Source: Chitinophaga terrae (ex Kim and Jung 2007) (lineage in GTDB: Bacteria > Bacteroidota > Bacteroidia > Chitinophagales > Chitinophagaceae). From it: DNA of 64,000 nt. The stretch spans positions 1 to 64,000 of the forward strand of contig NZ_FNRL01000004.1 in the NCBI RefSeq assembly GCF_900107795.1, given 5' to 3'. A program made the translations under genes and the position numbers. A model generated the notes under the pieces. It was not told the DNA's origin. It saw nothing but the letters and a program-made list of their open reading frames with translations, and made no database searches. Shown piece after piece: positions 8,315-15,272 of the stretch (its first letter is position 1; each line of letters starts with the position of its first letter).

Positions 8315-9220
8315 TTATTCTGCTTTAAAGTAAAAACGAATGGTACCAAACTGCTCTTCCGGAGCATCTGGGTTGGCATTGTATTTCAGCTGACCGCTTC
8401 TTGCTGCTCTCCTTGCGATTTCGATCAGTTGCGGGTTGCTGATGGTAGAACCTTTCATGCTGAAGGTGGCGGATGTGACGTTACCTTGCCGGTCTACTTT
8501 GATGTTGATGGCTACATACCCGGTTTCTGTTCCGTCGTAGGTAACCTGTGGTCTGCCTATGAGGCTGCGGCCATTTAAGTGGAAATCGGAGCGTCCGCCG
8601 CCCAGGCCGCCGCCGGTATAACCGCCGCCGTTAGGGTTGCCGCCCAGTTGCCCGCGATCGCCGGGTTTGCCAGTATTACCTTCGCCGGTTGCATTGTTGG
8701 AGCCATTGGCGTTGTTGCCGCTGTGCGCATTATTGCTGGTACCGCCTGCAAATACGGCCTTAGGCTTTGGAGCAGGAGCGGGAGCGGGAGGCGTTGGTTT
8801 GGGAGGATCTTCTACCGGTTTTTTCCTGGTTTCTTTTACCGGTTTCGGTTCAACTATTTTCTTTGGAATTTCTTTTGGCTTAACAACAGGTTTTTCAGGC
8901 TTCTTGATTTCCGGCGCATCTTCTTCGTCCTGGGTCGCTACATCCTGCGGTTGTTCTTCGGCGGCTTTCGGAGCTTCGGGAACATTTTCTGCAGGCGCCG
9001 GTTCAGAAGCAGCGGCGCTTGGCGGGTTAGGGTTCAACGGTTGTTCGTCTCCCATTCCATCGTCGGTTGTTCCTAAATTAACTTCCATACCCAGGTCCTG
9101 GTTGGGAAGAGGCGGAGGGGCCGAAAAGCCGGTAAAGGCAAGGGCCAGTAACAGCAACGCATGCACGGCGATGGTAACGCCTGCAGCCTGAAAATTCTTT
9201 TTACCGTTGTTTTCCTCCAT
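8315..9220 (-). CDS. TonB-like energy transducer
   Basis: 301 residues from the ATG at 9220 (the upstream ATG at 9256 overlaps the promoter box CAAAGTTA). Architecture: short cytoplasmic head, one membrane helix (about 12-32, VTIAVHALLLLALAFTGF), a long Pro/Glu/Lys-rich periplasmic spacer, a Gly/Asn-rich linker (about 165-205), and a C-terminal TonB-C domain (about 215-301) containing GYVAINIKVDRQGNV. TonB proteins transmit proton-motive force to outer-membrane receptors. No exbB/exbD lies next to it, so partners are encoded elsewhere. Divergent from the MFS gene. Confidence 0.85.
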   Translation of the reverse strand: MEENNGKKNFQAAGVTIAVHALLLLALAFTGFSAPPPLPNQDLGMEVNLGTTDDGMGDEQPLNPNPPSAAASEPAPAENVPEAPKAAEEQPQDVATQDEEDAPEIKKPEKPVVKPKEIPKKIVEPKPVKETRKKPVEDPPKPTPPAPAPAPKPKAVFAGGTSNNAHSGNNANGSNNATGEGNTGKPGDRGQLGGNPNGGGYTGGGLGGGRSDFHLNGRSLIGRPQVTYDGTETGYVAINIKVDRQGNVTSATFSMKGSTISNPQLIEIARRAARSGQLKYNANPDAPEEQFGTIRFYFKAE

Positions 9221-9253
9221 ATTTAATTTAGCTTGATGAGCGCCTGGTAAGGC

Positions 9254-9261
9254 CAAAGTTA
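9254..9261 (-). promoter_or_regulatory. -7 box (TAACTTTG) for the TonB gene
   Basis: On the minus strand this reads TAACTTTG, a perfect Bacteroidetes TAnnTTTG box, 33 bp before the chosen start codon. A matching -33 TTTG at normal spacing is not evident. Confidence 0.45.
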
Positions 9262-9346
9262 ATTTTTTTGACTATAAAAATTACTACTTTCAAAGTTGGA
9301 TGGCAAAACTTTACAAAAACTATGCTACTTTCGGCCATCCTCTTTT

Positions 9347-10582
9347 ATGAAGTTTTTACAACTACCCATTCGTTTATACAAAGACGCATATACGGGCCTA
9401 ACCCCCGCCATCTGGTGGCTTTCCCTGGTTTTACTGATCAATCGCGCCGGTACTATGGTGATCCCGTTCATGACGGTTTATCTCACCCAGCAATTGCACT
9501 TTCCTATAGCCCAGGCAGGTATTGTAATGGCCTGTTTTGGTTCCGGCGCTATTGCCGGCGCCTTGCTGGGCGGATGGCTTTCGGATAAGATCGGGTTTTA
9601 CCAGGTTCAGTTCTGGAGCCTATTCTTAAACGGTTTGTTCTTCTTTTTATTGGGGCAGTTACAAACATTCCCGCAGTTTTGTGCAGTTGCTTTTATACAG
9701 GGTACGGTGGCAGACGCTTTCAGGCCTGCCAACAGTATTGCCATCACTGCTTACAGCACAGGACAGAACCGAACGCGTTCCTACGCCCTGAACAGGTTGG
9801 CGGTAAACCTGGGTTGGTCTGTAGGACCGGCGTTAGGAGGGATGCTGGCCAGCATCAGTTATCATTTTTTGTTTTGGGTAGATGGATTTACCTGCATAAC
9901 TGCTGCAATATTGATGAGAATGTTGTTGCCGCCGGTTCCCGCTCCTCCAAAGGCAAAACATAATGAAGCCGCCAGGAAAACGGATGGCGTCATAAAAGAC
10001 CGTTTATTCCTCTGGTTTATTCTCTTTGCAACGATCACGGCTATATGTCTTTTCCAGTTCTCCAATATGATCCCGCTCTATTTCAAGCAGGAACTGAAAA
10101 TGAAAGAATGGCTGATAGGATTGAATATGTCGCTCAATGGTATCCTGATCGTTTTTGTTGAAATGGTGCTGGTACATCGCCTGAACGGGAAGAAACCTGA
10201 TCTGCTGTACGTGGTTTTCGGCATCCTGCTGATTGCAGTGGCCTATTTGCTGATCAATCTTTCCATGTGGTATCATATCTTCTCCGTATTATTTATCATG
10301 GTGCTTACATTCGGGGAGATCTTCTGCCTGCCGTTTATGAACAACTTCTGGTTCAGCAGGAGCAAGGAGCATAACAGGGGGCAGTATGCAGCGCTGTATA
10401 CCATCTCTTATTCATTTGCCAATATTGCCACGCCAACGGCAGGTACTTTTATTGTACAGCAACTGGGATTTTCGGCCTGGTGGCTGATCACCATCGGTTT
10501 ATGCCTGTTGGCGGCCGGGGGAACTTACTGGGTGCATAAAAAGGCAGCAGGCGCGGCATTTTTTACAAAAATTGTTAACTGA
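9347..10582 (+). CDS. Major facilitator superfamily transporter
   Basis: 411 residues from the ATG at 9347 (MKFLQLPIRLYKDAYTGL), about twelve hydrophobic helices. The 2-3 cytoplasmic loop GGWLSDKIGFYQVQ carries the MFS motif G-x-L-x-D-x-x-G. A candidate start at 9296 is less likely because it would add 17 residues without homology and reach into the divergent promoter region. Substrate cannot be told; the sequence resembles drug/metabolite efflux members (DHA-type). It stands 58 bp before the AraC-type regulator in the same direction, and the two may be functionally linked. Confidence 0.88.
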   Translation: MKFLQLPIRLYKDAYTGLTPAIWWLSLVLLINRAGTMVIPFMTVYLTQQLHFPIAQAGIVMACFGSGAIAGALLGGWLSDKIGFYQVQFWSLFLNGLFFFLLGQLQTFPQFCAVAFIQGTVADAFRPANSIAITAYSTGQNRTRSYALNRLAVNLGWSVGPALGGMLASISYHFLFWVDGFTCITAAILMRMLLPPVPAPPKAKHNEAARKTDGVIKDRLFLWFILFATITAICLFQFSNMIPLYFKQELKMKEWLIGLNMSLNGILIVFVEMVLVHRLNGKKPDLLYVVFGILLIAVAYLLINLSMWYHIFSVLFIMVLTFGEIFCLPFMNNFWFSRSKEHNRGQYAALYTISYSFANIATPTAGTFIVQQLGFSAWWLITIGLCLLAAGGTYWVHKKAAGAAFFTKIVN

Positions 10583-10639
10583 TTATCAATTATTGCTTTT
10601 GAATTATAGAAATTATAAAAAATGCAGTAATATTGGTAA

Positions 10640-11539
10640 ATGAAAGTAGTACAATTTACTGTTCCTGTTGCAGCAGACGGTGCGGTAGTAGTGCAGGAAG
10701 ACATTTTGCCTTATTTCTATAATTACCTGCATAGACATAAGGAGGCACAGGTTACATTGATCATTAAGGGAGAGGGAACTCTCATTGCAGGCAACTATAC
10801 CCAACCTTTCAAAGCGGGTGATATTTATGTGATTGGCGCCAACCAACCGCATATGTTTAAAGGGGATGCCAAATACTTTGAAAATCTCCAGGAAAAGAAC
10901 ATCCATGCCATTCACATTTTCTTTGATCATGAACAGGCGTTAAAAGGGTTATTCAATCTTCCCGAAATGGAAGTAGTGAGGAAGTTTTTATTGCTGACCA
11001 CTAACAGTTTGCAATTACCTGCCGCTCATACAGAGAAAATAGGAGAGGAAGTGCAGAAGATCGCCGGACTTACAGGGGCTGAACGATTGCTGGCATTCAT
11101 TAACATGCTGTTGTATTTCTCCAAACAGGTGAAGGACTGGAAGTCATTGTCTACCGGCTTTTCAAAGCATACCTACAGCGAGTCTGAAGGTTTGCGCATG
11201 AACGACATCTATCAATATACCTTAGAACATTACAGCGAAAATATTACGCTGGGAAAGATAGCTTCCGTAGCCCATCTTACCACTTATGCTTTCTGCAAGT
11301 ATTTCAAAAAGCATACGCGCAAAACCTATCTCGAATTCCTGAACGAAGTACGCATCAACGCCGCCTGTAAGAAGATCATTGCCGGCAATTTTGATAGCAT
11401 TGCCGCCGTAGCTTATGCTACAGGGTATAATAACCCGATCACGTTTAACCGTGTATTCAGGAAAGTAACGGGAATGTCGCCAACGAATTATGCACGGCAG
11501 TACAGGTACGAGGAAGAGAGTTTAATGCAGAAAAATTAG
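10640..11539 (+). CDS. AraC-family transcriptional regulator
   Basis: 299 residues. N-terminal cupin sensor (about 10-90; EAQVTLIIKGEGTLIAGN and FKAGDIYVIGANQPH), then a linker and a C-terminal AraC DNA-binding domain (about 190-290) with both helix-turn-helix units: ITLGKIASVAHLTTYAFCKYFKK and FDSIAAVAYATGYNNPITFNRVF. This is the layout of sugar- or metabolite-responsive AraC activators. Immediately follows the MFS gene, a likely target or partner. Closed by a strong bidirectional hairpin. Confidence 0.9.
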   Translation: MKVVQFTVPVAADGAVVVQEDILPYFYNYLHRHKEAQVTLIIKGEGTLIAGNYTQPFKAGDIYVIGANQPHMFKGDAKYFENLQEKNIHAIHIFFDHEQALKGLFNLPEMEVVRKFLLLTTNSLQLPAAHTEKIGEEVQKIAGLTGAERLLAFINMLLYFSKQVKDWKSLSTGFSKHTYSESEGLRMNDIYQYTLEHYSENITLGKIASVAHLTTYAFCKYFKKHTRKTYLEFLNEVRINAACKKIIAGNFDSIAAVAYATGYNNPITFNRVFRKVTGMSPTNYARQYRYEEESLMQKN

Positions 11540-11563
11540 GAAGGATATTATTGGAGAATATTG

Positions 11564-11592
11564 AAAAAGGGGTGCACAACACCCCTTTTTTT
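11564..11592. terminator. Bidirectional terminator between araC-type and radical SAM genes
   Basis: AAAAAGGGGTG, loop CACAA, CACCCCTTTTTTT. The A-run and T-run on opposite sides allow termination of both converging transcripts. Confidence 0.88.
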
Positions 11593-11604
11593 GTATGATT
11601 ATTT

Positions 11605-12900
11605 TTAATGCGCAAAGTCCTTCATATAATCCCCTTTGATACGTTCCATCGGCGGATTGAAATACCCGAATTTAACGTTAGGGAATTCGTCATGGATCAA
11701 TTCCATCATTTGCTTGATTCCTAAACATGGACCTACTTCTGTAATTCCCATGCGGCCCAGGTACCAGTCAGGATCAATGTTGAAATTACGCCATTGGATC
11801 ATGCTCAGGTCAGTGTCTTTGATCAGCTTTCTCAACGCTTCATATTCCTCTTCGCTGTCTGTCATTCCAGGGAATACGAAATAGTTGATAGACGCCCATC
11901 CGCCAAATGATCTTACTACTTTCAGGCTCTCTACAATATCCTCGAACTTATAGTTATTAGGACGGTAATAAGGCGTGTAATACTTCTCCAGTGCAGAGTT
12001 CATACTTACCCTGATACTGTCTAACCCCGCTTCGCAGAGCGCTCTCACAGCGTCCGGTTTGCTGCCGTTGGTATTGATATTAATACTTCCCTTAGGCGTA
12101 TGCTTGCGGATCTCGATAATGGATTCGCGAATGGTTTCCCACATCAGCAACGGTTCGCCTTCGCAACCCTGCCCAAAGCTCACGATTGGAAAAGGAGCGG
12201 TTTCCAGATGCGGTACTGTGTATTCAACGATCTCTTCTGCTGTTGGTTTGAAACGCAGACGGTCCTGTGTAGAAACGATCGATTCTTCTTCCGGCTGGAA
12301 GGAGATGCAACCTACGCAATTGGCGTTACATGCAGGAGAAGAAGGAATAGGACATTCCCATCTGCCCATGAAGTAGTTTCTTGCGGCCGGGCACTCATAC
12401 GTCAGCGCACAGTTTTCTGCCAGGTGCTGAACCAACCTGTTATGCGGGTAGGCCTCCAGGAGGGTTTTAACTCCCTGCTTTACTTTCTTTGCATCAAATC
12501 CTGCACATTCCTGCCTGATATCTGCTTCGATCCTGGTAGCCGGAACATAGAATTTCCCATCCAGCCAACCTACTGCAGTGTAACAGAAAAGCGGGAGGGT
12601 AGGAGCGTCTGGCATGGTTTCATAAGCAGCCAGGTAAAACCCTGTATGCGCCGGCGGGATAAAGGCAGCTACTGCCCAGCCCTTGTCGCATAACTCCATA
12701 TCTCCTGTTTCAGCGTTGATACCAATGCCGCGTCTGCCAGGCAACTCATACAAATTACCTCCTTCAGGCAATTCGATCCATTCATCCGGTTCTATAGGCA
12801 ACGCGTCCCAGCCGCTACGGCCGGTCACTAACATGCTGGTATCTTCAAAGATATTCCCGTTACCGTCGGAATATAATATGTAAGGTGTCTGTTTTAACAT
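11605..12900 (-). CDS. Radical SAM protein of unknown function
   Basis: 431 residues. The 4Fe-4S cluster motif is C191-x3-C195-x2-C198 (CNANCVGC), unusually far from the N-terminus. The first 185 residues form a separate domain with several cysteines (C164, C170, C183 among them). The SAM barrel follows with FGQGCEGEP, SININTNGS and DSIRVSMNSA, which are typical radical SAM strand motifs. Last gene of a three-gene operon after a ureohydrolase and a small membrane protein; 14 bp separate it from the latter. The reaction cannot be inferred; no maturase target peptide is visible nearby. Confidence 0.8.
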   Translation of the reverse strand: MLKQTPYILYSDGNGNIFEDTSMLVTGRSGWDALPIEPDEWIELPEGGNLYELPGRRGIGINAETGDMELCDKGWAVAAFIPPAHTGFYLAAYETMPDAPTLPLFCYTAVGWLDGKFYVPATRIEADIRQECAGFDAKKVKQGVKTLLEAYPHNRLVQHLAENCALTYECPAARNYFMGRWECPIPSSPACNANCVGCISFQPEEESIVSTQDRLRFKPTAEEIVEYTVPHLETAPFPIVSFGQGCEGEPLLMWETIRESIIEIRKHTPKGSININTNGSKPDAVRALCEAGLDSIRVSMNSALEKYYTPYYRPNNYKFEDIVESLKVVRSFGGWASINYFVFPGMTDSEEEYEALRKLIKDTDLSMIQWRNFNIDPDWYLGRMGITEVGPCLGIKQMMELIHDEFPNVKFGYFNPPMERIKGDYMKDFAH

Positions 12901-12914
12901 TGGTAATAATTAAA

Positions 12915-13505
12915 TCAATCTTTAACGCGCTTCTGGAAGAAAGCGTTCAATTCTTCCCGCTGGGCCGGCGTTGGTTCGTCCAGTACTTCGAGCTGTAATA
13001 TCCTGTTATTCCTGTAATCTATTGTCAGCAGGTCGTTGCGCAAAATTACGTTATTCAACTCGTTCCAGCCAACCAGTTTGGTACTGAAGGTGGTTGGAAG
13101 AGTGATCCCCGTGATATCGAACCGCACAAACGAGGGTTGAAATATCTTATATTCCATCCAGCCCACGTAGGCAAGCCCTATACCTACCAACAGCAGCAAC
13201 AGGCCGGTTAACGGCAGTTTATGCGATAAAAAATACAGGCAGCTGGTGAAGCAGATGAATGCTTCTATCACCCTGGCTATGCTGTTAACCTCGTTGAACT
13301 TTTTAAACCGTTTCATGATAAACGGAAAAATGATGCAGGCAAGCCCCATCACAAAAAACAACGCTGCCAGGAACCAGTTAGGTTGCCCGCTCCTGTAAAC
13401 GCCAATGGTGTTGAACAGGAATAAGATCCCTGTTAACCCGTGCATCACAGGCAATAAGCGTATCCTGCTGCTGGTATTCGGATGCAGAATTCTCAGTTTA
13501 TCCAT
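12915..13505 (-). CDS. Multi-pass membrane protein of unknown function
   Basis: 196 residues with about four hydrophobic helices in the first 115 residues (MHGLTGILFLFN, WFLAALFFVMGLACIIFPFI, VIEAFICFTSCLYFLS, LTGLLLLLVGIGLAYVG), followed by a soluble tail of about 80 residues predicted to contain beta strands (PSFVRFDITGITLPTTF). Its start overlaps the ureohydrolase stop by 8 bp, indicating translational coupling. The layout resembles PH-domain-like bacterial membrane proteins, but I do not recognise a named family. Confidence 0.7.
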   Translation of the reverse strand: MDKLRILHPNTSSRIRLLPVMHGLTGILFLFNTIGVYRSGQPNWFLAALFFVMGLACIIFPFIMKRFKKFNEVNSIARVIEAFICFTSCLYFLSHKLPLTGLLLLLVGIGLAYVGWMEYKIFQPSFVRFDITGITLPTTFSTKLVGWNELNNVILRNDLLTIDYRNNRILQLEVLDEPTPAQREELNAFFQKRVKD

Positions 13506-14553
13506 TGTCAGCAGGATTAGAAGACACCAACAGGTTGCATAATTTGAACAGCACGCGGGCGCCTACATTGGCGTCCCATTCATCGTGCGAGGTGCTTACT
13601 TCATTCAGGTCAAATCCTATCAGTTTACGACCGCTGGCCAATACCTGCCTGAACAGGTAATTCACCTGTTCTACTTCAAAACCGCCGGCAACCGGGGTGC
13701 CGGTATGCGGACATAATTTCGGGTCCAGCCCATCAATATCAAAACTGATATATACCTGTTCAGGCAATGTGGCTACGATACTGTCGCAGATCGATTTCCA
13801 GGTTTCCCCTTCAAACTGTCTTTCCTTGATCTGTTTGTCAAAGAACGTTACCACTTTGCCTTCACTGTTATTGATATAGTCTACTTCTTCTTCGCAATAA
13901 TCCCTGATACCTACCTGCACCAGTTTGGTCAGCTGCGGTACTTCCGCCAGGGCGTTGTACATGATGGAGGCATGCGAATACTGGAAACCTTCATAGGCGT
14001 CTCTAAGGTCGCAATGCGCATCGATCTGGAGGATGCCGAATTCGCCTTTATGCTCGCCGATCGCCTTAAAGAAACCTAAAGGAGTACTGTGATCGCCTCC
14101 TACCAGTCCTACCAGTTTACCTTTTTCCAGCAAACCTTTAGTCTGGTTGTATACCCACTCATTCATGGCTTTGGTACCATTGCTCACATCTACCAGGGTC
14201 TTTGTAAGGAACTCGTTTTCAGATATATCTCCGCCCTCAGTCAGGAATTTCAGGTATAATTCTGCCTCTTTACGCAGGTAATCGCTGCGTAACAGTAAAT
14301 GCCTGTCGGGCTCCCTCATGTAAAAGCCCTGTTTCCAACCATCTTTTACATCAGCATCGTACAGGTCTACCTGGAAAGAGGCCTTAAAGATATGTTCCGG
14401 ACCACGGGCCGTACCATTATTATAAGAAACGGTCACTTCCCAGGGAACAGGTAACAATACCAGTCTGGCTTCCTCTTCTGTAAATGGTAAGCCAAAAACG
14501 TTGTTGGATAACAGACCAACTGCATTAGGGTCAAATTGAGATAAATCTGCCAT
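13498..14553 (-). CDS. Ureohydrolase (arginase/agmatinase/formimidoylglutamase family)
   Basis: 351 residues. All three manganese-binding motifs are intact: GGDHS at 152-156, DAHCD at 178-182 and SFDIDGLD at 270-277, so the enzyme should be active in hydrolysing a guanidino or formimino group. Which substrate is used is unclear: no histidine (hut) or polyamine genes are adjacent. The family in Bacteroidetes is commonly labelled formimidoylglutamase or agmatinase. First gene of an operon with a membrane protein and a radical SAM protein. A TATCTTTG box lies 33 bp upstream. Confidence 0.88.
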   Translation of the reverse strand: MADLSQFDPNAVGLLSNNVFGLPFTEEEARLVLLPVPWEVTVSYNNGTARGPEHIFKASFQVDLYDADVKDGWKQGFYMREPDRHLLLRSDYLRKEAELYLKFLTEGGDISENEFLTKTLVDVSNGTKAMNEWVYNQTKGLLEKGKLVGLVGGDHSTPLGFFKAIGEHKGEFGILQIDAHCDLRDAYEGFQYSHASIMYNALAEVPQLTKLVQVGIRDYCEEEVDYINNSEGKVVTFFDKQIKERQFEGETWKSICDSIVATLPEQVYISFDIDGLDPKLCPHTGTPVAGGFEVEQVNYLFRQVLASGRKLIGFDLNEVSTSHDEWDANVGARVLFKLCNLLVSSNPADNG

Positions 14554-14585
14554 GATTGAGTCGTACTTTTCAAAAATTTCGCCCG

Positions 14586-14593
14586 CAAAGATA
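14586..14593 (-). promoter_or_regulatory. -7 box (TATCTTTG) of the ureohydrolase operon
   Basis: On the minus strand the sequence is TATCTTTG, a perfect TAnnTTTG box, 33 bp before the start codon of the first gene. The -33 element is not clear. Confidence 0.45.
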
Positions 14594-14649
14594 CTATTAT
14601 GTTTACTAACGCCCGTCTTCTTCCAAAAAGAATTGCCTTTTATATAAAA

Positions 14650-14695
14650 TTTGTCCGAACAACGTCATTTTGACTTAATTTTGCCGATTAATCGG
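14650..14695 (+). promoter_or_regulatory. ccmE promoter with 12 bp palindrome
   Basis: TTTG at 14650-14653 and TAATTTTG at 14676-14683 are separated by 22 bp. The perfect palindrome CCGATTAATCGG (14684-14695) begins directly after the -7 box, where it could serve as an operator overlapping the transcription start. About 100 bp of leader then precede ccmE. Confidence 0.5.
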
Positions 14696-14792
14696 AAAGA
14701 AATAAATAACGGCAAAAGACCGGAAAAGTTAAAGTCGCACTGGTAGGGGTTTTTGCAGTCAGAAGGTAAATCAATAGGAAGATAATTTTCAT

Positions 14793-15191
14793 ATGAAAAA
14801 AACAAATATAATTCTGCTGGTAGTTATTGCGATAGCAATCGGAGTAATCGTTACAATGGTAGGAGATTTCAGCACCTATGAAACTTTCGCCACCGCACGC
14901 GAAAAAGAAGGCAAGGAGTTTCATGTGATCGGCACGCTCGATACCTTGCAAACTATGCACTATGATCCGGTGAAAGATGCCAACCTGTTCAGCTTTTATG
15001 TACATGATAAAACCGGGGAAACCAGGAAAGTGGTTTTTTACGGGGCCAAACCTACCGACTTTGAAAAAGCAGAATCTTTAGTACTTACAGGCAAAATGGA
15101 AGGCGATGAATTCCACTGTAACAAGATTTTGATGAAATGTCCTTCCAAATACAAGGACGACCAGGTTGCAATGGGCAACAAACAACTTTAA
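14793..15191 (+). CDS. ccmE: Cytochrome c maturation protein CcmE, CxxxY type
   Basis: Periplasmic, membrane-anchored heme chaperone that passes heme to apocytochrome c via CcmF. 132 residues: N-terminal anchor helix (about 5-23), an OB-fold domain (about 42-112), then the heme-binding tail. The usual HxxxY is replaced by C116-P-S-K-Y120, the cysteine variant known from archaea and some anaerobes. The start codon ATG follows a 100 bp leader. The neighbouring ccmF is 81 bp downstream from its more likely start. CcmA, B, C and D are not in the window. Confidence 0.88.
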   Translation: MKKTNIILLVVIAIAIGVIVTMVGDFSTYETFATAREKEGKEFHVIGTLDTLQTMHYDPVKDANLFSFYVHDKTGETRKVVFYGAKPTDFEKAESLVLTGKMEGDEFHCNKILMKCPSKYKDDQVAMGNKQL

Positions 15192-15272
15192 GATGTTTTG
15201 GGATGGCCTGTTGCAGAACAGTCCAGTTTACATGAGTATCCCGGATTAATTTTTATCTCTCAGAGGAATTTT

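Noticed and set aside
8579-9191. Long open frames on the plus strand opposite the TonB gene
   Set aside because: They lie fully antisense to the proline- and glycine-rich TonB spacer, whose base composition keeps all frames open; the composition, not a gene, explains them.
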